DNA of 64,000 nt from Sphingomonas abaci. GTDB lineage: Bacteria > Pseudomonadota > Alphaproteobacteria > Sphingomonadales > Sphingomonadaceae. Shown in pieces: positions 46,552 through 55,912 of the stretch. Every line of letters begins with the position of its first letter. The first letter of the stretch is position 1. The stretch covers positions 248,001 to 312,000 of the forward strand of contig NZ_JACHNY010000004.1 in assembly GCF_014199625.1 (NCBI RefSeq), given 5' to 3'. A program made the translations under genes and the position numbers. Below the pieces are notes generated by a model. It saw only the letters and a list, made by a program, of their open reading frames with translations, was not told the DNA's origin and ran no database searches.

Positions 46552-48093
46552 GTGCAACCGATCAACCACATCGTCATCGTCGGCGGCGGGACCGCCGGCT
46601 GGCTGACCGCCGGCACCATCGCCGCGCGGCACCGCGGCCGCATGGCCCATGGCTTCACCGTCACGCTGGTCGAATCGCCCACCACGCCGATCATCGGCGT
46701 CGGCGAGGGGACCTGGCCGACGCTGCGCGGCACGCTGCGCCGCATGGGCGTGTCGGAGACCGACTTCTTCCGCCAGTGCGATGCCGCGTTCAAGCAGGGG
46801 GCGCTGTTCGCCGGCTGGACCACGGGCGCGGCGGACGACGCCTATTACCACCCGTTGATGCTGCCCCAGGGCTTTGGCCAGGTGAACCTGGCGCAGCATT
46901 GGCTGGCCGATCCGGCCGCGGCGACTTTCTGCGACAGCGTGACGCCGCAGGGCCGCATCTGCGACGCCGGCCTCGCGCCCAAGACGATCGCCACGCCCGA
47001 ATATGAGGGGCCGGCCAACTACGCCTATCATCTCGACGCGGGCAAATTCTCCACCTTCCTGCAACGTCACTGCACCGAGCAGCTCGGCGTGCGCCATGTG
47101 CTGGCGGACGTGCGCGAGGTGCGGAAGACCGAGACTGGCGACATCCGCGCCGTCCGCACCGAACAGGCGGGCGAGATCGCCGGCGACCTGTTCGTCGACT
47201 GCACCGGTTTCGCCGCCCGGCTGATCGGCGAGGCGATGGGCGTGCCGTTCAAGAGCTGCGCCGACACGCTGTTCTGCGACACCGCGCTCGCCATCCAGAT
47301 GCCCTATGAGCATGAGGACGCGCCGATCGCCTCGCACACCAAGTCCACCGCGCAGTCGGCGGGCTGGATCTGGGACATCGGCCTGCCGACCCGGCGCGGC
47401 GTCGGCCATGTCTTCTCCAGCAGCCATGTCAGCGTTGACCAGGCCGAGCGCGAGCTGCGCGCCTATCTGGGCGAGGGCGCGCGCGACCTGCCGGTGCGCA
47501 CGCTCAAGATCCGCGCCGGGCATCGCGAAACCTTCTGGACCGGCAATTGCGTCGCGGTGGGGCTGGCGGCCGGCTTCCTGGAGCCGCTGGAAGCCTCGGC
47601 GATCGTTCTGATCGAACTGTCCGCCAAGCTGATCGCCGAACAGATGCCGGCCTGCCGCGAGGTGATGGACACCATCGCCCGGCGCTTCAACGCGACCACC
47701 CACTATCGCTGGGGCCGGATCATCGACTTCCTCAAGCTCCATTATGCGCTGACCCAGCGGCGCGACACCGACTTCTGGCGCGACAATGTGCGGCCCGAGA
47801 CGATCCCCGACCGGCTCCAGGGCCTGATGGAGCTGTGGCGGTGGCAGGCCCCCTGGATGCATGACGAGTTCGATCGCGCCGACGAGGTCTTCCCGGCCGC
47901 CAGCTACCAATATGTCCTGTACGGCATGGGCCATCGCAGCGCCGTGTCGCCGGGCAGCCTGGATGCCGAAGCGGTGCAGGCGAGCCGGGCGCTGCGCGAA
48001 AACCGCAGCCAGACCGAGCGGATGCTCGCCGGCCTGCCCCGCCACCGCGACCTGATCCGCAAGATCCACCAGCATGGGATGCCGACCCTATGA
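46552..48093 (+). CDS. Tryptophan-halogenase-like FAD-dependent protein
   Basis: 513 residues from GTG 46552; the frame upstream runs into the terminator. The FAD site is GGGTAGW (11-17). The lysine that forms chloramine in true halogenases is present as Lys81 in FKQGALF. The halogenase W-x-W-x-I-P motif appears as Trp272-Ile-Trp274-Asp-Ile-Gly277-Leu-Pro279, with Gly in place of the Pro. GLAAGFLEPLEASAIVLIE closes the FAD domain. Members in TonB-receptor loci are often not tied to any natural-product pathway, so tryptophan chlorination should not be assumed. It overlaps the next gene (ATGA). Confidence 0.85.
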   Translation: MQPINHIVIVGGGTAGWLTAGTIAARHRGRMAHGFTVTLVESPTTPIIGVGEGTWPTLRGTLRRMGVSETDFFRQCDAAFKQGALFAGWTTGAADDAYYHPLMLPQGFGQVNLAQHWLADPAAATFCDSVTPQGRICDAGLAPKTIATPEYEGPANYAYHLDAGKFSTFLQRHCTEQLGVRHVLADVREVRKTETGDIRAVRTEQAGEIAGDLFVDCTGFAARLIGEAMGVPFKSCADTLFCDTALAIQMPYEHEDAPIASHTKSTAQSAGWIWDIGLPTRRGVGHVFSSSHVSVDQAERELRAYLGEGARDLPVRTLKIRAGHRETFWTGNCVAVGLAAGFLEPLEASAIVLIELSAKLIAEQMPACREVMDTIARRFNATTHYRWGRIIDFLKLHYALTQRRDTDFWRDNVRPETIPDRLQGLMELWRWQAPWMHDEFDRADEVFPAASYQYVLYGMGHRSAVSPGSLDAEAVQASRALRENRSQTERMLAGLPRHRDLIRKIHQHGMPTL

Positions 48094-50039
48094 TCCGCCA
48101 GACGAGCGTGCCGCCCGCCATCCTGCTCGCGGCGACCGCGCTGTTCGCCGCGCCCGCCCAGGGCGCCCCGCGCCTGGACGGGGCGATCGGCGACCATGCC
48201 GTCCTGCAGCGCGACCAGCCGATCCGGCTGCGCGGCACTGCGGCGCCGGGCGAGACGGTGATGATCGGGCTGGCCGGGCGCAGCGTCACCGCGAAGGCGG
48301 ATCGCAACGGCCGGTTCGAGGCGCAAATGCCTGCCCTGCCGGCCGGCGGCCCCTATGACCTGACCATCGCCGCGCCGAGCGGCGCCGGCATGATCCGCGA
48401 CCTGCTGGTCGGCGACGTGTTCCTCTGCTCGGGCCAGAGCAACATGGAGATGCCGGTCGACGCCGCGCAGCAATGGATCGCCGATGCGCGGCCGCCGGTC
48501 GACGACAAGCTGCGGCTGGTGACGATAGAGAAGATCCCGAGCAATACCCCGCTGTCCACCTTCGCGCAGACGCCGGCCTGGGTGGTCGCGGGACCCGAGA
48601 CCGCGCGCAAGTTCTCCGCCGCGTGTTTCTACATGGTGCAGGCGCTGCGCCGCACCCAGCCCGACGTGCCCATGGGCGCGATCGCGTCCGACTGGGGCGG
48701 GTCGCGGATCAGCGCGTGGATGGACGCCGCCGGGCTGCGCCGGGCCGGCATGGGCGCGGAGGCCGATCTGCTCGCCCTTTACGCCCGCGATCCCGCCGCC
48801 GCGCAAGCGCGCGCCTCGACCGTGTGGGAGAATTGGTGGCGGCGGAAGAGCGGCGACGCGCCCGGCCGCGAGCCCTGGCAGCCGAATGCGGCGCTCGACT
48901 GGAAGCCGGTGCCCAGGATCGCCAATTTCGAGACGTGGGGCGTGCCCGAACTCGACGACTACAACGGCATGATCTGGTACAGCCGCGAGATCGACCTGAC
49001 GCCCGAACAGGCGCGCGGGGCGGCGACGCTGGCGATCGGCGCGGTCGATGATGCCGACCGCACCTGGGTCAACGGCGTCGGCGTCGGCGGCAGCAGCCTG
49101 GCCGGGCAGCCGCGCCTCTATGCGCTGCCCGTCGGCACGCTGAAGGCCGGACGCAACATCGTCACGGTCAACGACGACGATGTCTATGCGCTGGGCGGCA
49201 TGACCGGCCCGGTCGAGCAGATGGCGCTGACCCTGGCGGACGGCACCCGCATCCCGCTGGGCACCGGCTGGCGCTATGCGGTGGCGCGCAAGGTGGAGGG
49301 GGATGCGCCGCGCGTGCCCTGGGACGACATCAACGGTGCCGGCACGCTCTACAACGGCATGATCGCGCCGCTGGGGCCGATCGGGCTGGCCGGCATCGCC
49401 TGGTATCAGGGCGAGTCGGACACCGGCCTGCCGGGTTACGATGCGCGGCTGGCGGCGATGACCGCCGCCTGGCGCGCGCAGTTCGGCCGCGCCGACCTGC
49501 CGCTCGCCGTGGTGCAGCTCGCCGGCTACGGCAAGCCCGCCACCAGCCCCGGCGAGAGCGGCTGGGCGACGGTGCGCGACGACCAGCGGCGGATGACCGC
49601 GCGCGACGGCCATGCCGGCGTCGCCGTCGCGATCGACCTGGGCGACCCGCTCGACATCCATCCGGGCGAGAAGCACGAGGTCGGGCAGCGGCTGGCGCGG
49701 GTGATGCGGTCGCTCGCCTATCGATCGCCCGAGCCGATGGGCCCGGCGATCGGCGCGGCGGAGCGGACCGCGGATGGCGGCGTGCGCCTGCGCATCGACG
49801 GTGCGACCGGCGCGCTGCACACGCGCTCCTCGGGTCAAGCGATCGGGTTCGAACTGTGCGACGCGGCGCCCGGAACCTGCCGCTATGCCAGCGCCGTGGC
49901 CGAGGGCGCGACCGTGCGGCTGGCGGGCGATGGCAAGCCGGTGACGCGGGTCCGCTATGCCTGGGCGGACAGCCCGGTGGTCAATTTGTTCGACGATGCC
50001 GCGCTGCCGCTTGGCCCCTTCGAGGTCGCGCTGCCCTGA
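48090..50039 (+). CDS. Sialate-O-acetylesterase-type (SASA) carbohydrate acetylesterase
   Basis: 649 residues from ATG 48090, with signal peptide. The SASA domain is split by an inserted beta domain. LLVGDVFLCSGQSNMEMPV has the GQSN block at 115-118 (catalytic Ser117). After the insert come GLAGIAWYQGESDTGLP, then DIHPGEKHEVGQRLA with the Asp522/His524 pair. The family removes O-acetyl groups from sialic acid or plant polysaccharides; here acetylated xylan is the likely target. It lies in the receptor - halogenase-like - esterase - GH3 run. Confidence 0.9.
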   Translation: MIRQTSVPPAILLAATALFAAPAQGAPRLDGAIGDHAVLQRDQPIRLRGTAAPGETVMIGLAGRSVTAKADRNGRFEAQMPALPAGGPYDLTIAAPSGAGMIRDLLVGDVFLCSGQSNMEMPVDAAQQWIADARPPVDDKLRLVTIEKIPSNTPLSTFAQTPAWVVAGPETARKFSAACFYMVQALRRTQPDVPMGAIASDWGGSRISAWMDAAGLRRAGMGAEADLLALYARDPAAAQARASTVWENWWRRKSGDAPGREPWQPNAALDWKPVPRIANFETWGVPELDDYNGMIWYSREIDLTPEQARGAATLAIGAVDDADRTWVNGVGVGGSSLAGQPRLYALPVGTLKAGRNIVTVNDDDVYALGGMTGPVEQMALTLADGTRIPLGTGWRYAVARKVEGDAPRVPWDDINGAGTLYNGMIAPLGPIGLAGIAWYQGESDTGLPGYDARLAAMTAAWRAQFGRADLPLAVVQLAGYGKPATSPGESGWATVRDDQRRMTARDGHAGVAVAIDLGDPLDIHPGEKHEVGQRLARVMRSLAYRSPEPMGPAIGAAERTADGGVRLRIDGATGALHTRSSGQAIGFELCDAAPGTCRYASAVAEGATVRLAGDGKPVTRVRYAWADSPVVNLFDDAALPLGPFEVALP

Positions 50040-50090
50040 CCTTCGCCGCAGCGCCGGACAATGACGATGGAACAGAGAGGAACGGCGATC

Positions 50091-52727
50091 ATGCGCAACG
50101 ACATTGGAGCCCGGCGCGGGCTGGCGCTGGCGGCGATGCTGCTGGCTGGCGCGCCGGTGATGGCGCAGGCGCCCGCGCCGGACGCGACGGTCGCCGCCGA
50201 CCGCGCGGCCACGACGCTGGTCGCGAAACTGACCGTCGAGGAGAAGATCGCGCAGCTCCTCAACACCGCGCCGGCCATCCCGCGCCTCGGCATCCCGGCC
50301 TATAACTGGTGGACCGAGTCGCTGCACGGCGCGCTGGGCCCGGTGCCGACCACCAACTTTCCCGAGCCGATCGGCCTCGCCGCCAGTTTCGACGCCCCCT
50401 TGCTCCAGGACGTGGCCGGCGCGATCGGGACCGAGGTGCGCGCGCTCCACACTTTGGGCCGGGCCACCGGCCATATCGGCACGATGAGCAGCGCGCTGAA
50501 CACCTGGTCGCCCAATATCAACATCTTCCGCGATCCGCGCTGGGGACGCGGGCAGGAAACCTATGGCGAGGACCCCTATCTGACCGCGACCATGGGCGTC
50601 GCCTATGTCCGCGGCGTGCAGGGACCGGACGCCACGCGCCCGCAAGTGATCGCGACGCCCAAGCATTTCGCCGTGCATAGCGGGCCCGAGCCGACCCGCC
50701 ACACGGTCGACATCCGGGTCTCGCCGCACGATCTGGAGGACACCTATCTTCCCGCCTTCCGCGCCGCGATCGTCGAGGGGCAGGCGGGATCGGTGATGTG
50801 CGCCTATAACCGCGTCGACGGCCAGCCCGCCTGTGGCAGCACGCTGCTGCTGACCGATCATCTACGCGGGGCCTGGGGCTTTCGCGGCTATGTCGTGTCG
50901 GATTGCGACGCGGTGGTCGATATCTCCGAGCATCACCATTATGCGCCCGACCCCGCCAGCGGCGTCGCGGTGGCGCTGAAGGCGGGGGTCGACAATGAGT
51001 GCAACAACGCCACCCTGTCGCGCACGCCGGGCCTGGGCGACCGCTATCGCGAGGCGCTGCGCCGCGGGCTGATCACTGAAGCCGACATGGACCGCGCGCT
51101 GGTCCGACTGTTTTCCGCGCGCTACCGCACCGGCGACCTGGCCGGGATCCGCCCCGCCGATCCGGTGCCCGCCACAGCGATCGACTCACCGGCGCACCGC
51201 GCGCTGGCGCTGAAGATGGCGACCGAGAGCCTAGTGCTGCTGAAGAACGACGGCGTGTTGCCGCTCAAGCCTGGCGCGCGCATCGCGCTGGTCGGGCCGC
51301 TGGCGGACGCCACGCGCGTGCTGCGCGGCAATTACTCCTCGACGCAGAGCGCGCCGCCGGTCTCGGTGCGCGACGGGCTGGTCCAGGCGATGGGGGCGGG
51401 CCGGGTGACGCACGTCCCCTTCACCGCCTCGATCACCGACGGCGACCCGGTGCCCGCCAGCGCCTTCGTCACGCCCGACGGCCGGCCGGGGCTGCGTGCG
51501 GACTACTACAACGCGACCACGGCCACCGGGACCCCCACCTATCCCGAACGGCCGGTGGTGACCCGGACCGAGCAGGGCCTTCGCTCCGCCGCCAGCCAGT
51601 TGAGGGACGTCGGCGAGCGGCACAAGCTGGTCTGGACGGGCGCGCTGGTCGCGCCGGAGACCGGCACCTATCGCCTCGCTTTGACCGGCGTAAAGGGGCA
51701 GATCGACATCGCCGGCGGCGCCTCCGTCGCCGCCACCGACTATAGCCGCTGGGCCGAGCCGCTGAAGCTGACCGAGGTGCGGCTGGTCAAGGGCCGGCGC
51801 TATCCGCTGCGGCTCCAGATGGAGTCGGGGAATAGCGGCCAGCCCGGCGTGTTCTGGAAGCGGATCGCCGCCACCGCCGCGCAGGACATGGCGGCGGCGG
51901 CGAAACAGGCCGATGTGGTCGTCGCCGTCGTCGGCCTCACCGCCGATCTGGAGGGCGAGGAGATGCCGGTGGCGGTCGAGGGGTTCGCGGGCGGCGACCG
52001 CACCGCGCTCGACTTGCCCGCCGATCAGCGTGCGCTGCTCGACGCCGCCTATGCGACCGGCAAGCCGGTGGTGGTGGTGGCGATGAACGGCAGCGCCATC
52101 GACCTGTCCCAGGCCAAGGCGCATGGCGCGGCGATCCTGGAGGCCTGGTATCCCGGCCAGGCGGGCGGGCAGGCGGTCGCCGATGTGCTGACCGGACGCA
52201 GCAACCCGGCCGGGCGGCTGCCGCTGACCTTCTATCGCAGCGTCGCCGACCTGCCGCCGTTCGACGATTATCGCATGGCCGGACGCACCTATCGCTATTT
52301 CACCGGCACGCCCGTCTACCCGTTCGGCCACGGCCTCAGCTACACGCGCTTCGCCTATGCCCCCCTGCGGTTGACCCCGGCGGCGGGCGGTGCGGCGGCG
52401 GGATTGCAGGTCGTCACGCAGGTGACCAATGTCGGCGGTCGCGCGGGCGACGAAGTGGCGCAGCTCTATCTCGGCTTCCCCAACACGCCGGGCGCGCCGC
52501 GCATCGCGTTGCGCGGATACCGCCGGCTGTCGCTCCAGCCGGGCCAGGCGGCGGAGGTCCGCTTCGACCTGTCGCCGCGCGACCTGAGCGGCGTGACGCC
52601 CGATGGCGTCCGCCAGGTCATGGCCGGCCGCTACACGGTCAGCGTCGGATCGGGCCAGCCGAACACCGGCGTCCCCGTCCGGTCGGCGACGTTCGAGGCG
52701 AAGGCGTCCGCGCCGCTGCCGAAATAA
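50091..52727 (+). CDS. GH3 beta-xylosidase-like hydrolase with PA14 insert
   Basis: 878 residues from ATG 50091, AGGAAC upstream, with signal peptide ending in VMAQ. The GH3 N-domain holds WWTESLHGALG, NIFRDPRWGRGQETYGEDPYL, KHFAVHSGPEPTRH and the nucleophile Asp271 in VVSDCDAV. The Cys after it is typical of beta-xylosidase/arabinosidase GH3 enzymes, where many glucosidases have Trp. Within the C-domain a PA14 module (about 465-590, RADYYNATTATGTPTYPE) is inserted. The C-terminal fibronectin-like domain has TQVTNVGGRAGDEVAQLYL. It would release xylose or arabinose from oligosaccharides. Confidence 0.92.
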   Translation: MRNDIGARRGLALAAMLLAGAPVMAQAPAPDATVAADRAATTLVAKLTVEEKIAQLLNTAPAIPRLGIPAYNWWTESLHGALGPVPTTNFPEPIGLAASFDAPLLQDVAGAIGTEVRALHTLGRATGHIGTMSSALNTWSPNINIFRDPRWGRGQETYGEDPYLTATMGVAYVRGVQGPDATRPQVIATPKHFAVHSGPEPTRHTVDIRVSPHDLEDTYLPAFRAAIVEGQAGSVMCAYNRVDGQPACGSTLLLTDHLRGAWGFRGYVVSDCDAVVDISEHHHYAPDPASGVAVALKAGVDNECNNATLSRTPGLGDRYREALRRGLITEADMDRALVRLFSARYRTGDLAGIRPADPVPATAIDSPAHRALALKMATESLVLLKNDGVLPLKPGARIALVGPLADATRVLRGNYSSTQSAPPVSVRDGLVQAMGAGRVTHVPFTASITDGDPVPASAFVTPDGRPGLRADYYNATTATGTPTYPERPVVTRTEQGLRSAASQLRDVGERHKLVWTGALVAPETGTYRLALTGVKGQIDIAGGASVAATDYSRWAEPLKLTEVRLVKGRRYPLRLQMESGNSGQPGVFWKRIAATAAQDMAAAAKQADVVVAVVGLTADLEGEEMPVAVEGFAGGDRTALDLPADQRALLDAAYATGKPVVVVAMNGSAIDLSQAKAHGAAILEAWYPGQAGGQAVADVLTGRSNPAGRLPLTFYRSVADLPPFDDYRMAGRTYRYFTGTPVYPFGHGLSYTRFAYAPLRLTPAAGGAAAGLQVVTQVTNVGGRAGDEVAQLYLGFPNTPGAPRIALRGYRRLSLQPGQAAEVRFDLSPRDLSGVTPDGVRQVMAGRYTVSVGSGQPNTGVPVRSATFEAKASAPLPK

Positions 52728-52730
52728 GCG

Positions 52731-52766
52731 CAGGAGCGCTCGCGACCATCGCCGCGAGCGCTCCTG
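52731..52766. terminator. Perfect 14-bp hairpin after the GH3 gene
   Basis: CAGGAGCGCTCGCG (52731-52744) and CGCGAGCGCTCCTG (52753-52766) form a perfect stem with an eight-base loop, four bases after the GH3 stop and 20 bases before the end of the leftward PEP-CTERM gene. There is no T-run on either side. It is most likely a shared 3' end structure for both convergent genes rather than a classical intrinsic terminator. Confidence 0.6.
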
Positions 52767-52785
52767 TCGTCACCGCTTCGCAGGA

Positions 52786-53379
52786 TCAGGCGGCGTAGCG
52801 CACCACCGTCTTGCGGCGGCGCATCGTCGCGCCAAGCAGGCCGAAACCGACCGCCATCAGCGCCCAGGTCGCCGGCTCCGGCACGGCGGCGGCCGTCGAG
52901 GCGACCGAGAAGCTGGCATTGCGGCTGTGCAGTTCCCAGCCACCCCAGCCATAGGCGTTGGCGAACATACCCAGGCGAACGTTCGATGCAGTCGACCAAT
53001 CGACCGCCGCCAACGCGCCGTTCAGGCTGGCGAGCTGGTCGACGCTCGCGGTGAAATCGATCGTCTGGGCGCCATGGCTGGCGCCGGCGGCGGTCGCTTG
53101 CCAGACGCGTGAGGTCCCCACGACCAATGCGAGACGCAGGCCATTGTCCCCGGTCTGTCCACCCCAACCCTGATCCCAGACCGTCGCGGTGCTGGTCAGG
53201 CTGCTGATCAGGTTGGTGCCCTGGGCCAGGGTGATCGCACCGAGTTCGTCCGACCGCCACTGGCTGTAGCTGTCGAAATTGGCGGCGGTGGCCGACTGCA
53301 CCGTGGTGGCGGCGGCGGCCTGCTGCATCGGCGCCACGACGGCAGCGGCGCTGAGCGCTGCAAGTACGATCTTCTTCAT
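52786..53379 (-). CDS. PEP-CTERM (PEPxxWA) sorting-signal exported protein
   Basis: 197 residues from ATG 53379 with a signal peptide (MKKIVLAALSAAAVVAPMQQAAA). The body is Ser/Thr/Ala-rich with several Trp residues (SQWRSDELGAITLAQGTN, WGGWELHSRNASF), looking like a beta-rich surface domain. The C-terminus is a textbook PEP-CTERM signal: VPEPATWALMAVGFGLLGATMRRRKT. Such proteins are processed by an exosortase (EpsH/XrtA type) and often accompany exopolysaccharide genes; none of that machinery is in this window. It is convergent with the polysaccharide locus. Confidence 0.85.
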   Translation of the reverse strand: MKKIVLAALSAAAVVAPMQQAAAATTVQSATAANFDSYSQWRSDELGAITLAQGTNLISSLTSTATVWDQGWGGQTGDNGLRLALVVGTSRVWQATAAGASHGAQTIDFTASVDQLASLNGALAAVDWSTASNVRLGMFANAYGWGGWELHSRNASFSVASTAAAVPEPATWALMAVGFGLLGATMRRRKTVVRYAA

Positions 53380-53916
53380 GATGTTGCCCCTTTTCGATCG
53401 CCCGGCGATGGCGACCCCCTGGCGCTTGCGATCGAGAATAACGCATCGCCCGACAATTCGGAAATACTGTGGTTAATGAACCGTGACGGGATTATTAACC
53501 TTCATCTCTGTCTTGACCTACAAGGTGCAGTAGAGAGTTCGCGGTTCAGCTGATTGTCGATGGATCCACTTGATCAAAACCAATCATCATTCGCCGGCAT
53601 GCCGCCGCGATGGCAACCGGCCGCGACGACAGGAGGCCGGTCCGGGCCGGTATCGATGCAGCCCCGGCTCGACGCTGCCCAGCCCGTGCCGAGACCGCGC
53701 CCGGAATGGCGACGGGGCGCGCTCGACGAGGCGAAGCACCAGCCGGCGCACGCCGGCGCATGCGCCGCGTTTCAGACGCACGACGCCGCCCCGGACCTGC
53801 ACCCGCTCGATCGGCAGCGCGCCCGGCAGACGCCCGACGTGCATGCGCTTCCTTGCGCGAGGGGCGGGCGCGGGCCGGGACCATCGGCCGCAAACCCGCG
53901 CCTATGGCCGGCGCGG
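53380..53916. other. 537-bp region without a secure gene
   Basis: The right half (53587-53844) contains one weak reading frame, listed separately. The left half is the promoter region of the leftward PEP-CTERM gene: AT-richer, with GGTTAAT (53471-53477) and ATTAACC (53494-53500) as an inverted repeat, and the perfect GGTT-aatg-AACC half palindrome at 53471. It might be a regulator site. I see nothing else. Confidence 0.4.
53587..53844 (-). CDS. Possible small basic protein (weak)
   Basis: 85 residues from ATG 53844, with AAGGAAG upstream. It is very Arg-rich (GALPIERVQVRGGVVRLKRG, GVRRLVLRLVERAP). Third-codon-position G/C is high over the first about 45 codons and lower afterwards, so the C-terminal part is probably not coding. 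It starts 72 bases downstream of the end of the leftward TlpA-like gene. No family recognised. It may be a decayed fragment or a chance frame. Confidence 0.2.
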   Translation of the reverse strand: MHVGRLPGALPIERVQVRGGVVRLKRGACAGVRRLVLRLVERAPSPFRARSRHGLGSVEPGLHRYRPGPASCRRGRLPSRRHAGE

Positions 53917-54525
53917 CTAGCGCGCCTCGGCGATCGCCTTCGCCGCGACCGGTCCCGACCAGTCGAGGTCGCCGACGGTCCGCAACACCTCGCGACCCTG
54001 CGAATCGAACAGGATGCTGGTCGGCAGGTTGGCCGCCACGCCCGGCACCCAGGCCAGCTTGGGATCGGTGAACGCGCGCAGCGCGCGGAAATGCTTCGCC
54101 GCGAAGAAGGGGGCGACCTTGGCCGGGTCCATATCCTGGCTGAGCGGGATCACCGTCAGCCTGCCCGCCTCGCGCGCCGCCAGCGCGTCGAGGGTCGGCA
54201 GCTCCTTCACGCACGGTCCGCACCAGGTCGCCCACAGGTTGAGCAGCACCGGCTTGCCGCGATAGTCGGCGAGCGTCACCGCCCGGCCCGCCGGATCGAC
54301 GAAGCCGAGCGTCGGCGCGGGTTGTCCGGCATGGCTGCGGTCGATCGCGCCGGCCCGGGGCGCCGGCGTGGCGGCGGGGGCGGCTTCGTCGGGGGACGCG
54401 ACCTCATCGGGGGACGCGGCAGGCGCGGCGGCATTGCCAGCGCCTTGCTCCGCGCCCTGCGAAGTCCTATCGCCGCAACCGGCCAGGACGGCCGTCAGCA
54501 GGACCGGGACGAACAACCAGCGCAT
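53917..54525 (-). CDS. TlpA-family thiol-disulfide lipoprotein
   Basis: 202 residues from ATG 54525, with a strong GGAGG upstream. A lipobox (TAVLAGC, Cys17) predicts a lipid anchor. An Ala/Pro linker (about 25-65) precedes a thioredoxin fold with [17 protein letters not shown] (redox Cys102/Cys105), FDPxxVAPFF-type helices and a cis-Pro loop near LPTSILF. It probably reduces periplasmic disulfides, for instance in cytochrome c maturation or protein repair. Its start codon shares CATG (54523-54526) with argH on the other strand. Confidence 0.88.
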   Translation of the reverse strand: MRWLFVPVLLTAVLAGCGDRTSQGAEQGAGNAAAPAASPDEVASPDEAAPAATPAPRAGAIDRSHAGQPAPTLGFVDPAGRAVTLADYRGKPVLLNLWATWCGPCVKELPTLDALAAREAGRLTVIPLSQDMDPAKVAPFFAAKHFRALRAFTDPKLAWVPGVAANLPTSILFDSQGREVLRTVGDLDWSGPVAAKAIAEAR

Positions 54526-55912
54526 GACATCCTCCAATTCCATGTGGGGCGGCCGTTTCGCCGCCGGGCCCTCGGCCGTGATGCGCGAGATTAACGCCTC
54601 GCTGCCGTTCGACAAGCGCTTGTGGCAGCAGGATGTCCGGGGATCGCAGGCGCATGTCGCGATGCTGGGCCAGCAGGGCATCGTTCCCGCCGACGACGCC
54701 GCCGCGATTGCCGACGGCCTGGCGCAGGTCGCCGCCGGCTATGCCGCCGACGGCGTGCCCGAGGACCTGTCGCTGGAAGACATCCACATGCTGACCGAGG
54801 CGCGGCTGGCCGAGGCGATCGGCCCCGCCGCCGGTCGGCTCCACACCGCCCGCTCGCGCAACGATCAGGTCGCGACCGATTTCCGCCTGTGGGTGCGTGA
54901 CTCGATCGATCAGGTGCTGGAGGCGCTGGCCGGCTTCCAGGCGGCGCTGCTCGCCCGCGCCGAGGAGCATGCCGACAGCGTCATGCCCGGCTTCACCCAT
55001 CTGCAATCGGCGCAACCGGTGACGCTCGGCCATCACCTGATGGCCTACTACGAGATGATCGCGCGCGACGTGTCGCGCTTCCGCGATGCGCGGGCACGGA
55101 TGAATTTATGCCCGCTGGGGTCCGCCGCGCTGGCCGGCACCGGCTTTCCGGTCGACCGGCATGCGACGGCGGCGGCGCTGGGGTTCGACGGGCCGACGCG
55201 CAACTCGCTCGATTCGGTCAGCGATCGCGACTTCGCGCTCGATTACCTGACGGCAGCAGCGCAATGTGCGTTGCACCTGTCGCGGCTGGCGGAGGAGTTC
55301 GTGCTCTGGGCGTCGCAGCCCTTCGGCTTCGTCGCGTTGTCCGATGCGTGGTCGACGGGCAGCTCGATCATGCCGCAGAAGCGCAACCCCGATGCCGCCG
55401 AGCTGGTGCGCGGCCATAGCGGCCGGATCACCGGCGCGCTGGTGTCGCTGATGATGACGATGAAGGGCCTGCCGCTCGCCTATTCCAAGGACATGCAGGA
55501 CGACAAGCCGCCGACCTTCGAGGCGCACGACCTGCTCGGCCTGTCGATCGCGGCAATGACCGGCATGGTCGAATCGGCCAGCTTCCGCACCCAGCGGATG
55601 CGCCAGGTGGCCGAGGCCGGGTTCAGCACCGCGACCGACTTGGCCGACTGGCTGGTGCGCGAGGCGGGCCTGCCCTTCCGCGAGGCGCATCACGTCACCG
55701 GCCGCGCCGTCGCCGCCGCGGAGGACGCCGGGCTGGCCCTACACGAACTGTCGCTGGGGCAGTTGCAAGCGATCGACCAGCGGATCGACGGCCGCGTCTA
55801 TGACGTGCTGTCGGTCGACGCCTCGGTCGCCAGCCGGACCAGCTTCGGCGGCACCGCGCCGGCCAATGTCCGCGCCGCGATCGCCGCCGCGCGAGGAGGA
55901 GAAACCACATGA
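54524..55912 (+). CDS. argH: Argininosuccinate lyase (ArgH)
   Basis: 462 residues from ATG 54524 ([17 protein letters not shown]). ATG 54542 is the alternative, but the longer form matches the family. The fumarase/aspartase signature [15 protein letters not shown] is present, as are [15 protein letters not shown] and [20 protein letters not shown]. It cleaves argininosuccinate to arginine and fumarate. No good ribosome-binding site is visible because its upstream sequence codes for the start of the divergent TlpA-like gene. The stop overlaps the next start (ATGA). Confidence 0.95.
   Translation: MTSSNSMWGGRFAAGPSAVMREINASLPFDKRLWQQDVRGSQAHVAMLGQQGIVPADDAAAIADGLAQVAAGYAADGVPEDLSLEDIHMLTEARLAEAIGPAAGRLHTARSRNDQVATDFRLWVRDSIDQVLEALAGFQAALLARAEEHADSVMPGFTHLQSAQPVTLGHHLMAYYEMIARDVSRFRDARARMNLCPLGSAALAGTGFPVDRHATAAALGFDGPTRNSLDSVSDRDFALDYLTAAAQCALHLSRLAEEFVLWASQPFGFVALSDAWSTGSSIMPQKRNPDAAELVRGHSGRITGALVSLMMTMKGLPLAYSKDMQDDKPPTFEAHDLLGLSIAAMTGMVESASFRTQRMRQVAEAGFSTATDLADWLVREAGLPFREAHHVTGRAVAAAEDAGLALHELSLGQLQAIDQRIDGRVYDVLSVDASVASRTSFGGTAPANVRAAIAAARGGETT

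Noticed and set aside
46552..48093. Natural-product biosynthesis cluster based on the tryptophan-halogenase-like gene
   Set aside because: No other biosynthetic gene is present; the neighbours are a TonB receptor and polysaccharide enzymes.
47904..50861. A 985-codon antisense frame across the esterase and GH3 genes
   Set aside because: It spans several real genes, ignores their boundaries and is Arg/His/Gly-rich without family similarity.
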